Of a stretch of DNA of 64,000 nt, positions 8,455-18,037 are shown piece after piece. Each line of letters begins with the position of its first letter. Position 1 is the stretch's first letter. Source of the stretch: Streptomyces sp. S465 (GTDB lineage: Bacteria > Actinomycetota > Actinomycetes > Streptomycetales > Streptomycetaceae); contig NZ_CP114036.1 in NCBI RefSeq assembly GCF_026898115.1, positions 8,550,001 to 8,614,000 on the forward strand, written 5' to 3'. The notes under the pieces are model-generated. The model saw only the letters and a list, made by a program, of their open reading frames with translations, searched no databases and had not been told where the DNA came from. The translations under genes were made by a program, and so were the position numbers.

Positions 8455-10440
8455 GTGGTCTCCTCCACCTCGGGCGGCGGCGCCGCCTCCGACGGCGGGC
8501 CAGGCGGCGGGCCGCGGCAGCGGCTGCGCGCCTGGCTGCTGGAGGGCCTGTCCGACATGGCCAAGCGCCAGCCCGGTCCGCATGCCCAGCCGGAGGGCGC
8601 CCACCGGGGCCATGCGTGGTGGCGGGTCATGTGCCTGACGGGTCTGGACTACTTCTCCACCCTCGGCTACCAGCCCGGTATCGCCGCCCTGGCGGCCGGG
8701 CTGCTCTCCCCGCTCGCCACCGTGGTGCTGGTGGTGGTGACGCTGGTGGGCGCGCTGCCGGTGTACCGCAGGGTGGCCGAGGAGAGCCCGCACGGCCAGG
8801 GCTCGATCGCGATGCTGGAGCGGCTGCTGACCTTCTGGCGGAGCAAGCTGTTCGTCCTCACCCTGCTGGGCTTCGCGGCCACCGACTTCCTGATCACCAT
8901 CACCCTCTCGTCCGCCGACGCCACCGCCCACCTCGTGGAGAATCCGCATCTCACCGGGACCCTGCGCGGCCATGAGGTGGCCGTCACCCTGATCCTGGTG
9001 GGGTTGCTCGGTGCGGTGTTCCTGAAGGGGTTCACCGAGGCCATCGGGATCGCGATGGCGCTGGTGGCGGCCTATCTGCTGCTCAACGCCGCCGTGGTGG
9101 CGGTCGGGCTGTGGCATGTGTTCACCGCGCCGCGGGTGATCCCCGACTGGTCCCAGGCGCTGGTCGCCGAGCGCGGCAGTCCGCTGGTGATGGTCGGGGT
9201 GGCGTTGGTGATCTTCCCCAAACTGGCCCTGGGCCTGTCCGGGTTCGAGACCGGCGTGGCCGTGATGCCGCATATCGAGGGCAGGCCGGGCGATGTGGAG
9301 GAGCGTCCCGCCGGACGCATCCGGGGTGCCAAGAAGCTGCTGACCACCGCCGCGGTGATCATGAGTATCTTCCTGATCACCTCCAGCTTCATCACCACCC
9401 TGCTGATCCCGCAGCGGGAGTTCGAACCGGGCGGCCAGGCCAATGGGCGTGCCCTGGCCTATCTCGCCCACGAGTACCTGGGCTCGGCGTTCGGCAGCGT
9501 CTACGACGCCTCCACCATCGCCATCCTCTGGTTCGCCGGCGCCTCGGCCATGGCCGGACTGCTCAATCTGATGCCCCGCTATCTGCCGCGCTACGGCATG
9601 GCACCCCACTGGGCACGCGCGGTCCGCCCCATGGTGCTGGTGTTCATCGCCATCGCCTTCGTGGTGACCTGGATCTTCGAGGCCGATGTGGACGCCCAGG
9701 GCGGTGCCTACGCCACCGGTGTGCTCGTGCTCATCACCTCCGCCGCCATCGCCGTCACCATCGCCGCGCGGCGCGCCCGGCAGCGCGGCTGGACCCTCGG
9801 CTTCGGCGTGATCTCAGTGATCTTCCTGTACACCACCGGGGTGAACATCGTGGAGCGGCCCGACGGCGTCAAGATCGGCGCCTGTTTCATCGCGGGCATC
9901 CTGGCCGTATCGCTGCTGTCCCGGGCCGTCCGGGCGTTCGAGCTACGGGTCACCAGCGTGACGTTCGACCCCCTGGCCGAGCGGTTCGTCCGCGACACCG
10001 CGCACCGCAGAATCCGCTTGATCGCCAATAAGCCGGAACGCCGTGACCTGGCCGAATACCGGGAGAAGCAGCATCAGATCCGGGCGGACAACGATATCCC
10101 GCCCGAAGAGGACATCATCTTCGTCGAGGTCACCGTCGCCGACCCGTCCGAGTTCGAGAGCGAACTGCTGGTGCACGGGGAGGTGGCGCACGGCCGCTAC
10201 CGCGTGCTGACCATGCAGAGCGCCACCATCCCCAACGCGCTGGCCGCGCTGCTCCTGTGCGTACGGGACATGACCGGGCAGCGCCCGCACATCTACTTCG
10301 AGTGGACGGAGGGCAATCCGCTCGCCCACTTCCTGCGCTTCTTCCTCTTCGGCCAGGGAGAGGTGGCCCCCGTCACCCGTGAGGTCCTGCGCGAGGCCGA
10401 ACCCGACCGCGGCCGCCGCCCCCATGTCCACGTCGGCTGA
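8455..10440 (+). CDS. APC-family amino acid/cation permease
   Basis: A 661-residue permease. A cytosolic N-terminus leads to the first helix motif MCLTGLDYFSTLGYQPGIAA, the characteristic broken TM1 of the APC fold. About 12 membrane segments run to residue 500 or so, and a C-terminal soluble domain of about 150 residues follows (from VTSVTFDPLAERF). The soluble domain recalls the regulatory tails of KUP-like and large APC transporters. GTG 8455 is chosen because GGGAG lies six bases upstream; the frame is open further back but only over the divergent promoter region. It is divergent from the CDF gene. The substrate is uncertain: amino acid or potassium are both possible. Confidence 0.82.
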   Translation: MVSSTSGGGAASDGGPGGGPRQRLRAWLLEGLSDMAKRQPGPHAQPEGAHRGHAWWRVMCLTGLDYFSTLGYQPGIAALAAGLLSPLATVVLVVVTLVGALPVYRRVAEESPHGQGSIAMLERLLTFWRSKLFVLTLLGFAATDFLITITLSSADATAHLVENPHLTGTLRGHEVAVTLILVGLLGAVFLKGFTEAIGIAMALVAAYLLLNAAVVAVGLWHVFTAPRVIPDWSQALVAERGSPLVMVGVALVIFPKLALGLSGFETGVAVMPHIEGRPGDVEERPAGRIRGAKKLLTTAAVIMSIFLITSSFITTLLIPQREFEPGGQANGRALAYLAHEYLGSAFGSVYDASTIAILWFAGASAMAGLLNLMPRYLPRYGMAPHWARAVRPMVLVFIAIAFVVTWIFEADVDAQGGAYATGVLVLITSAAIAVTIAARRARQRGWTLGFGVISVIFLYTTGVNIVERPDGVKIGACFIAGILAVSLLSRAVRAFELRVTSVTFDPLAERFVRDTAHRRIRLIANKPERRDLAEYREKQHQIRADNDIPPEEDIIFVEVTVADPSEFESELLVHGEVAHGRYRVLTMQSATIPNALAALLLCVRDMTGQRPHIYFEWTEGNPLAHFLRFFLFGQGEVAPVTREVLREAEPDRGRRPHVHVG

Positions 10441-10452
10441 GGGGACCCGGCC

Positions 10453-11835
10453 TCAGGACGCGGCCGGCTCCGGCTCCGGGTCCTCGGCGGGCAGGCTGTC
10501 CATGAACGAGCTGACCGAGAACACCGCCCGCCCCGGTCCCGGCGGGCCGTATCCGGGGGGCGAGGTCAGCCCGAAGTCCTCGAGCGTCGCCCGGTAGGTC
10601 TCCAGCAGCCGGATGTGGTACTCCAGCGGGGCGCCGTGCGGATTGGCCTTGCCCAGCGGTGTCGTCGGCTCGGGGCACCAGGTGGTGAACCGGGGCACGA
10701 CGCCGTGCGACATGAAGAACCGCAGCCCTTCGGCGGTGGAGGCGATCGCCTCGTCCACGGAAGGGAAGCCGAACGGCTCGGCCATCTCCACGCCCGCGAC
10801 GAAGTTGGGGATCACGTTCCGGGCGCCGAACACCTCGGCCGAGTCCAGGATCCGGCGGTGCCACTCGTCACGGCCGATGTAGCGCTCCTTGCCCGGACAG
10901 TACAGCTCGAACAGCCGCCGGTCCCACACCTCGAAGTTGGGGTGGTAGATGCGCACCCCGTAGTCGTGGAACCGCTGGACGTCTTCCTTGGGCAGCGCCT
11001 GCGCCACCACCTTGCCGATCCACCGGCCCGGGAAGCGCTCCTCGATGGCCTTCGCGTAGTGGCCGTAGAAGTCGGCCTCGTCACGGCCGCCGACCTGTGA
11101 GGTGATCGCCCCGCCGGTGAGGGTGTACGCCTGGGAGGTGCGGGCGGTGTCATGGCGGTCGATGATCTCCAGCGCCTCCAGCACCTCCTCCACCGGCTTC
11201 ACCCCGGTGTAGGGGCGGCCGGCCGCCTTGTGCTGACGCCAGTTGTGGTTGATGTCGCAGTACTGGCACTCCTCCTTGGCGCCGAAGTACTGGCACACCC
11301 GGAAGACCGTCAGATAGACCAGGTAGCCCCACTGGATGGTCGGCGCGACCTCCATCACCGACTTGCCGTTCGACAGGGTGTGGCGGTAGTAGTCCGGCAT
11401 CGGCGGCAGCCCCACATCGGCGATCCGCGCACCGTCCAGGTACAGGCCCAGCGCACCGTCCTCCCCGGCCCGGACCACATACGGCGAGGCGGGGTTGACG
11501 CGGACGGACACCACGGTGCGGCGCAGCTCGTACGGCCCGCCGGTGAGCACGATCTCCTCGGGCGGCCGGTTGAGGGCCGCGGCGCCCAGCTCCGGCAGGG
11601 TGCGGTGGTCGAACGAGAAGATGAAGTACGACTTCGGCTTGACGTCGCCGTCCTCGTTGCCGCTGAGCGCGGACTCGTCGAAGGCCATCCCGCCGCGCAG
11701 CAGGTCCTCCTTGAGCACGGCTTCCCGGGGCACCTGCGGGAAACGCTCCATCAGGTCCTCGACCAGCGCGGTACGCCCTTGGCTCTCCATCTGCTGCACC
11801 ATCCCCGGCTGCGTCGACACTTTTGCTGACAACAC
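10453..11835 (-). CDS. Radical SAM protein with atypical CX8CX2C cluster motif
   Basis: A radical S-adenosylmethionine enzyme of about 460 residues. The three likely [4Fe-4S] cysteines are at 181, 190 and 193 (CQYFGAKEECQYC), giving CX8CX2C instead of the usual CX3CX2C. Downstream motifs agree with a radical SAM barrel: TLTGGAIT (GGE-like strand 2 region), KVVAQALPKED, and VIPNFVAGVEM near strand 6. The 170-residue N-terminal part has no family I can name. The start is unclear: GTG 11835, GTG 11820, ATG 11802 and ATG 11790 are all in frame with weak ribosome sites. It converges on the APC gene with 12 bp between stops and is divergent from nadK. The reaction is unknown. Confidence 0.8.
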   Translation of the reverse strand: MLSAKVSTQPGMVQQMESQGRTALVEDLMERFPQVPREAVLKEDLLRGGMAFDESALSGNEDGDVKPKSYFIFSFDHRTLPELGAAALNRPPEEIVLTGGPYELRRTVVSVRVNPASPYVVRAGEDGALGLYLDGARIADVGLPPMPDYYRHTLSNGKSVMEVAPTIQWGYLVYLTVFRVCQYFGAKEECQYCDINHNWRQHKAAGRPYTGVKPVEEVLEALEIIDRHDTARTSQAYTLTGGAITSQVGGRDEADFYGHYAKAIEERFPGRWIGKVVAQALPKEDVQRFHDYGVRIYHPNFEVWDRRLFELYCPGKERYIGRDEWHRRILDSAEVFGARNVIPNFVAGVEMAEPFGFPSVDEAIASTAEGLRFFMSHGVVPRFTTWCPEPTTPLGKANPHGAPLEYHIRLLETYRATLEDFGLTSPPGYGPPGPGRAVFSVSSFMDSLPAEDPEPEPAAS

Positions 11836-11952
11836 CTTAGATCAGAACGGATGTTCGACATGGGGGGTGGTCCAGGTGGGTGTCCGGACGCACGGTCCGG
11901 TGGGCGGTCCCGGTGGGCGGTCCGGACCCGGCCCGTCTACGGTGGAAGGGCC

Positions 11953-13038
11953 ATGGCTGTCAACCGGCTCGGCCTGGTCGTCCACCAGGCCCGCCCCACC
12001 GCCGTCGCGGGGGCGCGCACCGCCCACGCCTGGGCCGCCGCCCATGGCATCCCCTGCTGTGAACTCGACGTCTGGCACGGCGACCGGCCCCGGCGCAGCG
12101 CCCAGGAGGAGTCCGCGGCCGCCGGCCATCCCGATCTGATCGTCACCTTCGGCGGCGACGGCACCTTTCTGCGCGGCGCCCGGATCGCGGCCGGGAACGG
12201 GGCCGCCGCGCTGGGCGTGAACGTGGGGCGGGTCGGCTTCCTCACCGAGATCACCGCCGACCAGGTGGCGGACGCGCTGGACGCCGTCCACGACGGCCGC
12301 CACACGGTCGAGGAGCGCATGCTGCTCACCCTGCGGGCGTCCCGGCCGCTGGAACTGCCCGAGGGCATGGACGCGCTGCTGCGCTACGGGCGGGGCCCCG
12401 CCCTGCCCCCGCCCAGGGTCCGCCCCGGCAGCCGCCCCGAGCAGGTCGGCTGGGGCATCCCGCTGGACGCCGTCGCCGTCAACGACGTGGTCTTCGAGAA
12501 GCTCGCCCGCGACCGCCAGGCCGGGCTGGGCGTGTACATATCCGGGCAACTGCTGGCCTCGTACTCGGCCGACGCGGTCATCGTGGCCACCCCGACCGGC
12601 TCCACCGCGTACAGCTTCGCGGCCGGCGGGCCAGTGGTCTCCCCGTACCTGGACGCGGTCGTCTTCACCCCGGTCGCCCCGCACATCGCCTTCGACCGCA
12701 CCGTGGTGGCCGCGGTGGACGAGGCCGTCGCCGTGCGGGTGCTGCCCACCTCGGGGCGGGTGGCGGTCAGCCTCGACGGGCAGCTGCGCGGGGTGCTGGA
12801 GCCGGGCGACTGGGTGGCGGCCTACCGGGCACCGGACCGGCTGCGGCTGGTACGGCTCGCGCCGACGCGGTTCTACCACCGGCTGCGGGACCGCTTCCGG
12901 CTGGCCGATTCGCCCGCCGCCGACCCGGCCCCGCCGTTCTACCGCCCCCGCTCCCCGGTCCCCGCGGACCTGGCCCATCTGCGGCTGCCGCCGGCTCCCG
13001 GCGAGCCACCGGAGCCGGGACGCGGCGACCGGCGCTGA
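11953..13038 (+). CDS. nadK: NAD kinase-like protein
   Basis: It phosphorylates NAD to NADP with ATP or polyphosphate in the cytosol. The diagnostic motifs are all present: VTFGGDGTFLR (residues about 65-75), LGVNVGRVGFLTE, AVNDVVFEK and ATPTGSTAYSFAAGGP. The length (361) exceeds the usual 290-310 because of a loop near 140-165 rich in Pro and Arg and a 40-residue Pro-rich tail. ATG 11953 follows GGAAGGG. It stands alone, divergent from the radical SAM gene and followed by the oxidoreductase operon. Streptomyces usually carry more than one NAD kinase, and this may be the accessory paralogue rather than the essential copy. Confidence 0.88.
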   Translation: MAVNRLGLVVHQARPTAVAGARTAHAWAAAHGIPCCELDVWHGDRPRRSAQEESAAAGHPDLIVTFGGDGTFLRGARIAAGNGAAALGVNVGRVGFLTEITADQVADALDAVHDGRHTVEERMLLTLRASRPLELPEGMDALLRYGRGPALPPPRVRPGSRPEQVGWGIPLDAVAVNDVVFEKLARDRQAGLGVYISGQLLASYSADAVIVATPTGSTAYSFAAGGPVVSPYLDAVVFTPVAPHIAFDRTVVAAVDEAVAVRVLPTSGRVAVSLDGQLRGVLEPGDWVAAYRAPDRLRLVRLAPTRFYHRLRDRFRLADSPAADPAPPFYRPRSPVPADLAHLRLPPAPGEPPEPGRGDRR

Positions 13039-13106
13039 GGACGCGGGGTGCCCACCCCGATGCCAGGCCGAGGATGCGGGGTGTCCACCACGGTGCGAGG
13101 CTGAGG
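13034..13106. repeat. Tandem 33-bp imperfect repeat between nadK and the oxidoreductase operon
   Basis: Two diverged units (13034-13066 and 13067-13099), each starting GCYGAGGAYGCGGGGTG, are followed by the first bases of a third. The array begins inside the nadK stop codon region and ends at the start of the iron-sulfur subunit, so it fills the whole spacer and supplies its GAGGAG. Confidence 0.6.
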
Positions 13107-13108
13107 AG

Positions 13109-13701
<593 letters not shown>

Positions 13702-13705
<4 letters not shown>

Positions 13706-14700
13706 AGCCCTTCGCCTACGAACGCGCCACCGCCCCCGAGAGCGCCGCCACCCTGGTGGCCGACTCCACCGAGGCGGTCTATCTCGCCGGGGGCACCAAC
13801 CTGGTGGACCTGATGAAGCTCGGGGTGACCGAGCCCGCCATGGTCGTCGACATCACCGGGCTCCCGTACGACACCATCGAGCACCGCCCGGACGGCGGTG
13901 TGCTCATCGGCGCGCTGGTCCCGGGCAGCCGGCTGGCCGGTGACCCCGGCGTCCGCGCGCGCTTCCCGGCCCTGGCCGAATCGCTGCTGTCGGGGGCCTC
14001 CGGGCAGCTGCGGACGGTGGCCACCACCGGCGGCAACCTCCTCCAGCGCACCCGCTGCGTGTACTTCCAGGACGTCACCAAACCGTGCAACAAACGGCGG
14101 CCGGACACCGGCTGTTCGGCCGTCCAGGGCCTGCACCGCGATCTGGCCGTGCTCGGCACCTCCGACGCCTGCGTGGCGAGCCACCCCTCCGACATGGCGG
14201 TGGCGATGGCCGCGCTCGACGCCGTCGTCCAGCTGCGACGGGTGGACGGCAGCCCCCGTGCGGTGCCGCTGAACGACTTCTATCTGCTGCCCGGTGACAC
14301 CCCGCACCGCGAGACGGTACTGCAACCGGGCGATCTGATCACCGGGGTCGAGCTGCCACCGCCCCCCGAGGGCGCCGCCATGGTCTACCGCAAGGTCCGC
14401 GACCGCTGGTCCTACGCGTTCGCGCTGGTGTCGGTGGCCGCCGTGGTCGCCACGGACACCGGCGGCACCCTGCGGGAGATCCGGCTGGCGCTCGGCGGAG
14501 TGGGCACCCGCCCCTGGCGGGCCCGCGAGACCGAGCGGCTGCTGACCGGCCGGCCGCCGACCGAGGAGACGCTGCGGGAGGCGGCACGGGCCGAGTTCGC
14601 CCCGGCGCGCCCGCTGCCGCAGAACGCGTTCAAGATCGACCTCGCCGTGGATCTCATCACCTCGACCGTGCGCGACCTGGTGGAAGGGAAACGGCCATGA
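13702..14700 (+). CDS. Aldehyde oxidoreductase FAD-binding subunit with extra Fe-S site (PaoB/YagS-like)
   Basis: A 332-residue flavoprotein subunit that passes electrons from the iron-sulfur subunit to the final acceptor. The FAD motif YLAGGTNLVDLMKLGV is near residue 30, and TVATTGGNLLQRTRC is the second flavin loop. The insertion with RTRC, KPCNKRRPDTGCSA and neighbouring residues matches the additional [4Fe-4S] site found in PaoB-type subunits and absent from ordinary xanthine dehydrogenases. The CO-dehydrogenase flavoprotein C-terminal domain ends the protein. It starts at ATG 13702 inside the stop of the previous gene and ends by ATGA overlap with the large subunit. Confidence 0.92.
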
Positions 14701-16799
14701 CCACGCTCCAGCGGACCGTGGGCGCGGACGTGACCCGCGTCGAAGGACGGGAGAAGGTCACCGGTACCGCGCTGTACGCCTATGAGTACCCGGTGCCGGA
14801 CGCCCTGTACGCGCTGGCGGTGCAGTCCACCGTCCCGCGCGGCCGGGTGCGCGCCGTCGACACCGGCGCGGCCTACGCCCTCCCCGGGGTGGTCGCGGTG
14901 CTCGACAGCCACAACGCACCCCGGCTGCACCCGGTCGACGACCCCGAACTCGCCGTTCTCCAGTCCGCCGACATCGCCTACCGGGGGCAGATCGTGGCGG
15001 CCGTGGTGGCGGACACCTACGAGAGGGCCGCTCAGGCCGCGGCGGCCGTACGGGTCGAGTACGACGTGGCCGACCACGACGCCGAGCTGACGGACGGCGA
15101 TCCCCGGATCTTCGTCCCCGACACGGTCAACGGCGGCTACCCGGGGCATACGGAGAGCGGCGATGTGGAGGCCGCCCTCGCCGCCGCGCCGGTCGTCCTC
15201 GACGCCACGTACACCACGCCCCCGGAACACACCAGCGCGATGGAACCGCATGCCACCATCGCCGTCTGGGACGAGGACTCGCTCACCCTCTACAACGGCG
15301 ACCAGGGCCCCTGGATGACGGCCGCCACGCTGGCCGGGCTGTTCGGCCTGCCCGAGGGCGCCGTACGGGTCGTCGCCGACCACACCGGCGGGGGCTTCGG
15401 CTCCAAGGCGGTTCCCCGCCCGCCCACGGTGCTCGCCGCGCTGGCCGCCCGCGCGGTGGGCCGGCCGGTCAAGGTGGCGGCCACCCGGCAGCAGATGTTC
15501 ACCATGGTCTCGTACCGGACACCCACCATCCAGCGCATCCGGCTCGGCGCCGAACGGGACGGACGGCTCACCGCCGTCTGGCACGACGCGCTCCAGCAGA
15601 GCTCCACACTCGCCCCGTACTGCGAGCAGACGGCCACCCCCACCCGTGTGATGTACGCCGCGCGCCACCGTCGCACCACCCACCGCCTGGCGCAGCTGGA
15701 CGTGCCCACGCCCTCGTGGATGCGGGCCCCCGGCGAGGCGCCCGGGATGTTCGCGCTGGAGAGCGCGATGGACGAGCTGGCCGTGGCGCTGGGCATGGAC
15801 CCCATCGAGCTGAGAGTGGTCAACGAGCCGTCGGTGGACCCCGAGACCGGCCACCCCTTCAGCAGCCGCAATCTGGTGGCCTGCCTGCGGGAGGGCGCGG
15901 CGCTCTTCGGCTGGACGGGCCGCGACCCCGCGCCGGGGCGCCACCGGGAAGGGCGCTGGCTGGTCGGCACCGGAGTGGCGGCGTCCCTCTTCCCCGCCAT
16001 CACCTGGCCCGCCACCGCGACCGCCCGGGTCGAGCCGGACGGCGGTTTCACCGTACGGATCGCCGCGGCCGACATCGGCACCGGGGCCCGTACCGCGCTG
16101 ACCCAGGTGGCGGCGGACGAACTCGGGGTGGGGATCGACCGGGTCACCCTCGACATCGGCCGCAGCGCCTACGGCCAGGCGCCGTTCGCGGGCGGCTCGA
16201 TGGGCACGAGTTCCTGGGGATGGGCGGTGGCCAAGGCGTGCCGGGCGCTGGCCAAGCGGCTCGACGAGTCCGCCGGCGCCATCCCGCCCGGCGGACTGGA
16301 GGAGCGGGCGGACACCACCGAGGACGTCGCGGCGCGCCGGGACTTCTCGCGCCACGCCTACGGCGCCCAGTTCGCCCGGGTGCGGGTGGACGCCGTCACC
16401 GGTCAGGTGCGGGTCGACCGGCTGCTGGGGATGTTCGCCGCCGGACGCATCATCAACCCCCGGACGGCGGGTTCGCAGCTGCGCGGCGCCATGTGCATGG
16501 GGCTGTCGATGGCGCTGCACGAGGGCCTCGACGTGGACCCGCGGTTCGGTGACTTCGCCAACCACGACCTCGCCACCTACCACATCGCGGCCAACGCGGA
16601 TGTGCCGGACATCCAGGCGCACTGGGTGGAGGAGGACGACGACGAGCTCAACCCGATGGGCAGCAAGGGCGTCGGGGAGCTGGGCATCGTCGGTACGGCG
16701 GCGGCGATCGCGAACGCGGTGTACCACGCCACGGGGGTGCGGGTCCGTGATCTGCCGATCACCCTGGAGCGGGTGCGGGCGGGACTGCCCGCCCGCTGA
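14697..16799 (+). CDS. Aldehyde oxidoreductase molybdenum-binding catalytic subunit (PaoC/YagR-like)
   Basis: The 700-residue catalytic subunit binds molybdopterin cytosine dinucleotide and oxidises aldehydes or N-heterocycles. The aldehyde-oxidase hammerhead domain spans roughly residues 15-130. HTGGGFGSK near 232 contacts the molybdenum cofactor, MRAPGEAPGMFALESAMDEL is the substrate-channel loop, and the catalytic Glu is in SKGVGELGIVG near 660. The architecture and operon order (FeS, FAD, Mo) match PaoABC, pointing to detoxification of aromatic aldehydes. No maturation chaperone (PaoD/XdhC type) follows, so one must act from elsewhere. The operon ends here, converging on the LLM gene. Confidence 0.93.
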   Translation: MTTLQRTVGADVTRVEGREKVTGTALYAYEYPVPDALYALAVQSTVPRGRVRAVDTGAAYALPGVVAVLDSHNAPRLHPVDDPELAVLQSADIAYRGQIVAAVVADTYERAAQAAAAVRVEYDVADHDAELTDGDPRIFVPDTVNGGYPGHTESGDVEAALAAAPVVLDATYTTPPEHTSAMEPHATIAVWDEDSLTLYNGDQGPWMTAATLAGLFGLPEGAVRVVADHTGGGFGSKAVPRPPTVLAALAARAVGRPVKVAATRQQMFTMVSYRTPTIQRIRLGAERDGRLTAVWHDALQQSSTLAPYCEQTATPTRVMYAARHRRTTHRLAQLDVPTPSWMRAPGEAPGMFALESAMDELAVALGMDPIELRVVNEPSVDPETGHPFSSRNLVACLREGAALFGWTGRDPAPGRHREGRWLVGTGVAASLFPAITWPATATARVEPDGGFTVRIAAADIGTGARTALTQVAADELGVGIDRVTLDIGRSAYGQAPFAGGSMGTSSWGWAVAKACRALAKRLDESAGAIPPGGLEERADTTEDVAARRDFSRHAYGAQFARVRVDAVTGQVRVDRLLGMFAAGRIINPRTAGSQLRGAMCMGLSMALHEGLDVDPRFGDFANHDLATYHIAANADVPDIQAHWVEEDDDELNPMGSKGVGELGIVGTAAAIANAVYHATGVRVRDLPITLERVRAGLPAR

Positions 16800-16859
16800 G
16801 CCACCGCCCGGCCCGGTGCCGCTGAGCCGCCGCCCGGCCCGGCGCGCCGTGCGGGTGGT

Positions 16860-17993
16860 TCACCCGGCGCCCCCGCCGGCGGCCCGGTGGGCCAGCTCCT
16901 GGCGGACCAGCGGCAGCAGTTCACGGCCGTAGCCGACGGCGTCGTCCAGCGGGTCGTAGCCGCGGATCAGCAGGGTCGTGACACCGATGTCCACATAGTC
17001 CAGCAGCGCCTTCGCGACCGTCTCCGGGGTGCCGACCAGCGCCGTGGAGTTCCCGGCGGCCCCGGTGGCGGCCGCGGTCGCCGTCCACAGCGCCCGGTCG
17101 TGGCGCTCCCCCCGGGCCGCGGCGGCCAGCAGCCGCTGGGACCCCACGTTCTGCGGTCGCGGACCTCCGGTCGTGGGCGAGCCCAGCGTCTCGCGGCCCC
17201 ACCGGGAGGAGGTGAAGGAGCCGGCCGGGCCATGGGTGGTGATGGTGTCGAGAATCCGGTGCGCCCGCTGCCACGCCTGCTCCTCGGTCGCCCCGAGGAT
17301 GGGCCGGAAGGACACGCTGATACCGGGCGGCTCGGCCCGCCCGGCGGCCTTGGCGGCCCGGTGCACCGAGGCGATCTGCTCCGCCGTCTCGGCCAGCGGT
17401 TCGCCCCACAGCGCGAAGGTGTCCGCATGCTTGCCGCCCACGGTGTAGGCGGCTTCGGAGGAACCGCCGAAGTACAGGGGGATGCGCGGCCGCTGGTACG
17501 GGCGGACCTCGGCGTGGAAGTCCTCGAAGCGGTAGAAGCGGCCGTCGTACCCGAACGGCTCCTCGTCCGTCCACGCCCGCTTCAGGATTTCCAGATACTC
17601 GTCGGTGCGGGCGTAACGGTCGTCCTTGCCCAGGTAGTCGCCGTCGCGCCGCTGCTCGGCGTCGCGCCCGCCGCTGATGATGTGCACGGCCACCCGGCCG
17701 CCGGAGAACTGGTCGAGGGTGGCGAAGGTACGGGCGGCCAGGGTGGGGGCCACGAAGCCGGGCCGGTGGGCCACCAGCAGCCCGAGCCGCTCGGTGTGCG
17801 CGGCGACGTACGCGGCCACCTGGGCGCCGTCCGGGGTGGCCGAGCCATAGCCGATGAGCACCCGGTCGAAGCCCGCGTCCTCATGGGCGCGGGCGAACCG
17901 CAGCGTGTAATCGGCGTCCACGACGGGACCACGGGCCGGGTGGATCTCGGACACCTCACGGGTGCCGATCATTCCGATGAACTCGACGGACAT
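16860..17993 (-). CDS. LLM-class FMNH2-dependent monooxygenase (SsuD-like)
   Basis: A 377-residue bacterial-luciferase-fold flavin monooxygenase. The SsuD-family landmarks are present: DYTLRFARAHEDAGFDRVLIGYGS near the N-terminus, LGLLVAHRPGFVAPTLAARTFATLDQFS, HIISGGRDAEQRRDGDYLGKDDRY and YFGGSSEAAYTVGGKHADTFALWGEP. SsuD enzymes cleave the C-S bond of sulfonates to release sulfite, using reduced FMN from a separate reductase, which is not in the window. It is the last gene of the leftward ABC importer operon, 44 bp after the second ATPase gene, so it should act on what the importer brings in. GAAAGG precedes the ATG. Confidence 0.9.
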   Translation of the reverse strand: MSVEFIGMIGTREVSEIHPARGPVVDADYTLRFARAHEDAGFDRVLIGYGSATPDGAQVAAYVAAHTERLGLLVAHRPGFVAPTLAARTFATLDQFSGGRVAVHIISGGRDAEQRRDGDYLGKDDRYARTDEYLEILKRAWTDEEPFGYDGRFYRFEDFHAEVRPYQRPRIPLYFGGSSEAAYTVGGKHADTFALWGEPLAETAEQIASVHRAAKAAGRAEPPGISVSFRPILGATEEQAWQRAHRILDTITTHGPAGSFTSSRWGRETLGSPTTGGPRPQNVGSQRLLAAAARGERHDRALWTATAAATGAAGNSTALVGTPETVAKALLDYVDIGVTTLLIRGYDPLDDAVGYGRELLPLVRQELAHRAAGGGAG

Positions 17994-18037
17994 CGTCAGC
18001 CTTTCTCATGAGGGGTGGAACGCGACCGGGGGGAGGG

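Noticed and set aside
14412..16727. A 771-codon minus-strand frame opposite the molybdenum subunit
   Set aside because: It is antisense to a gene with all catalytic motifs, and its composition is typical of a shadow frame.
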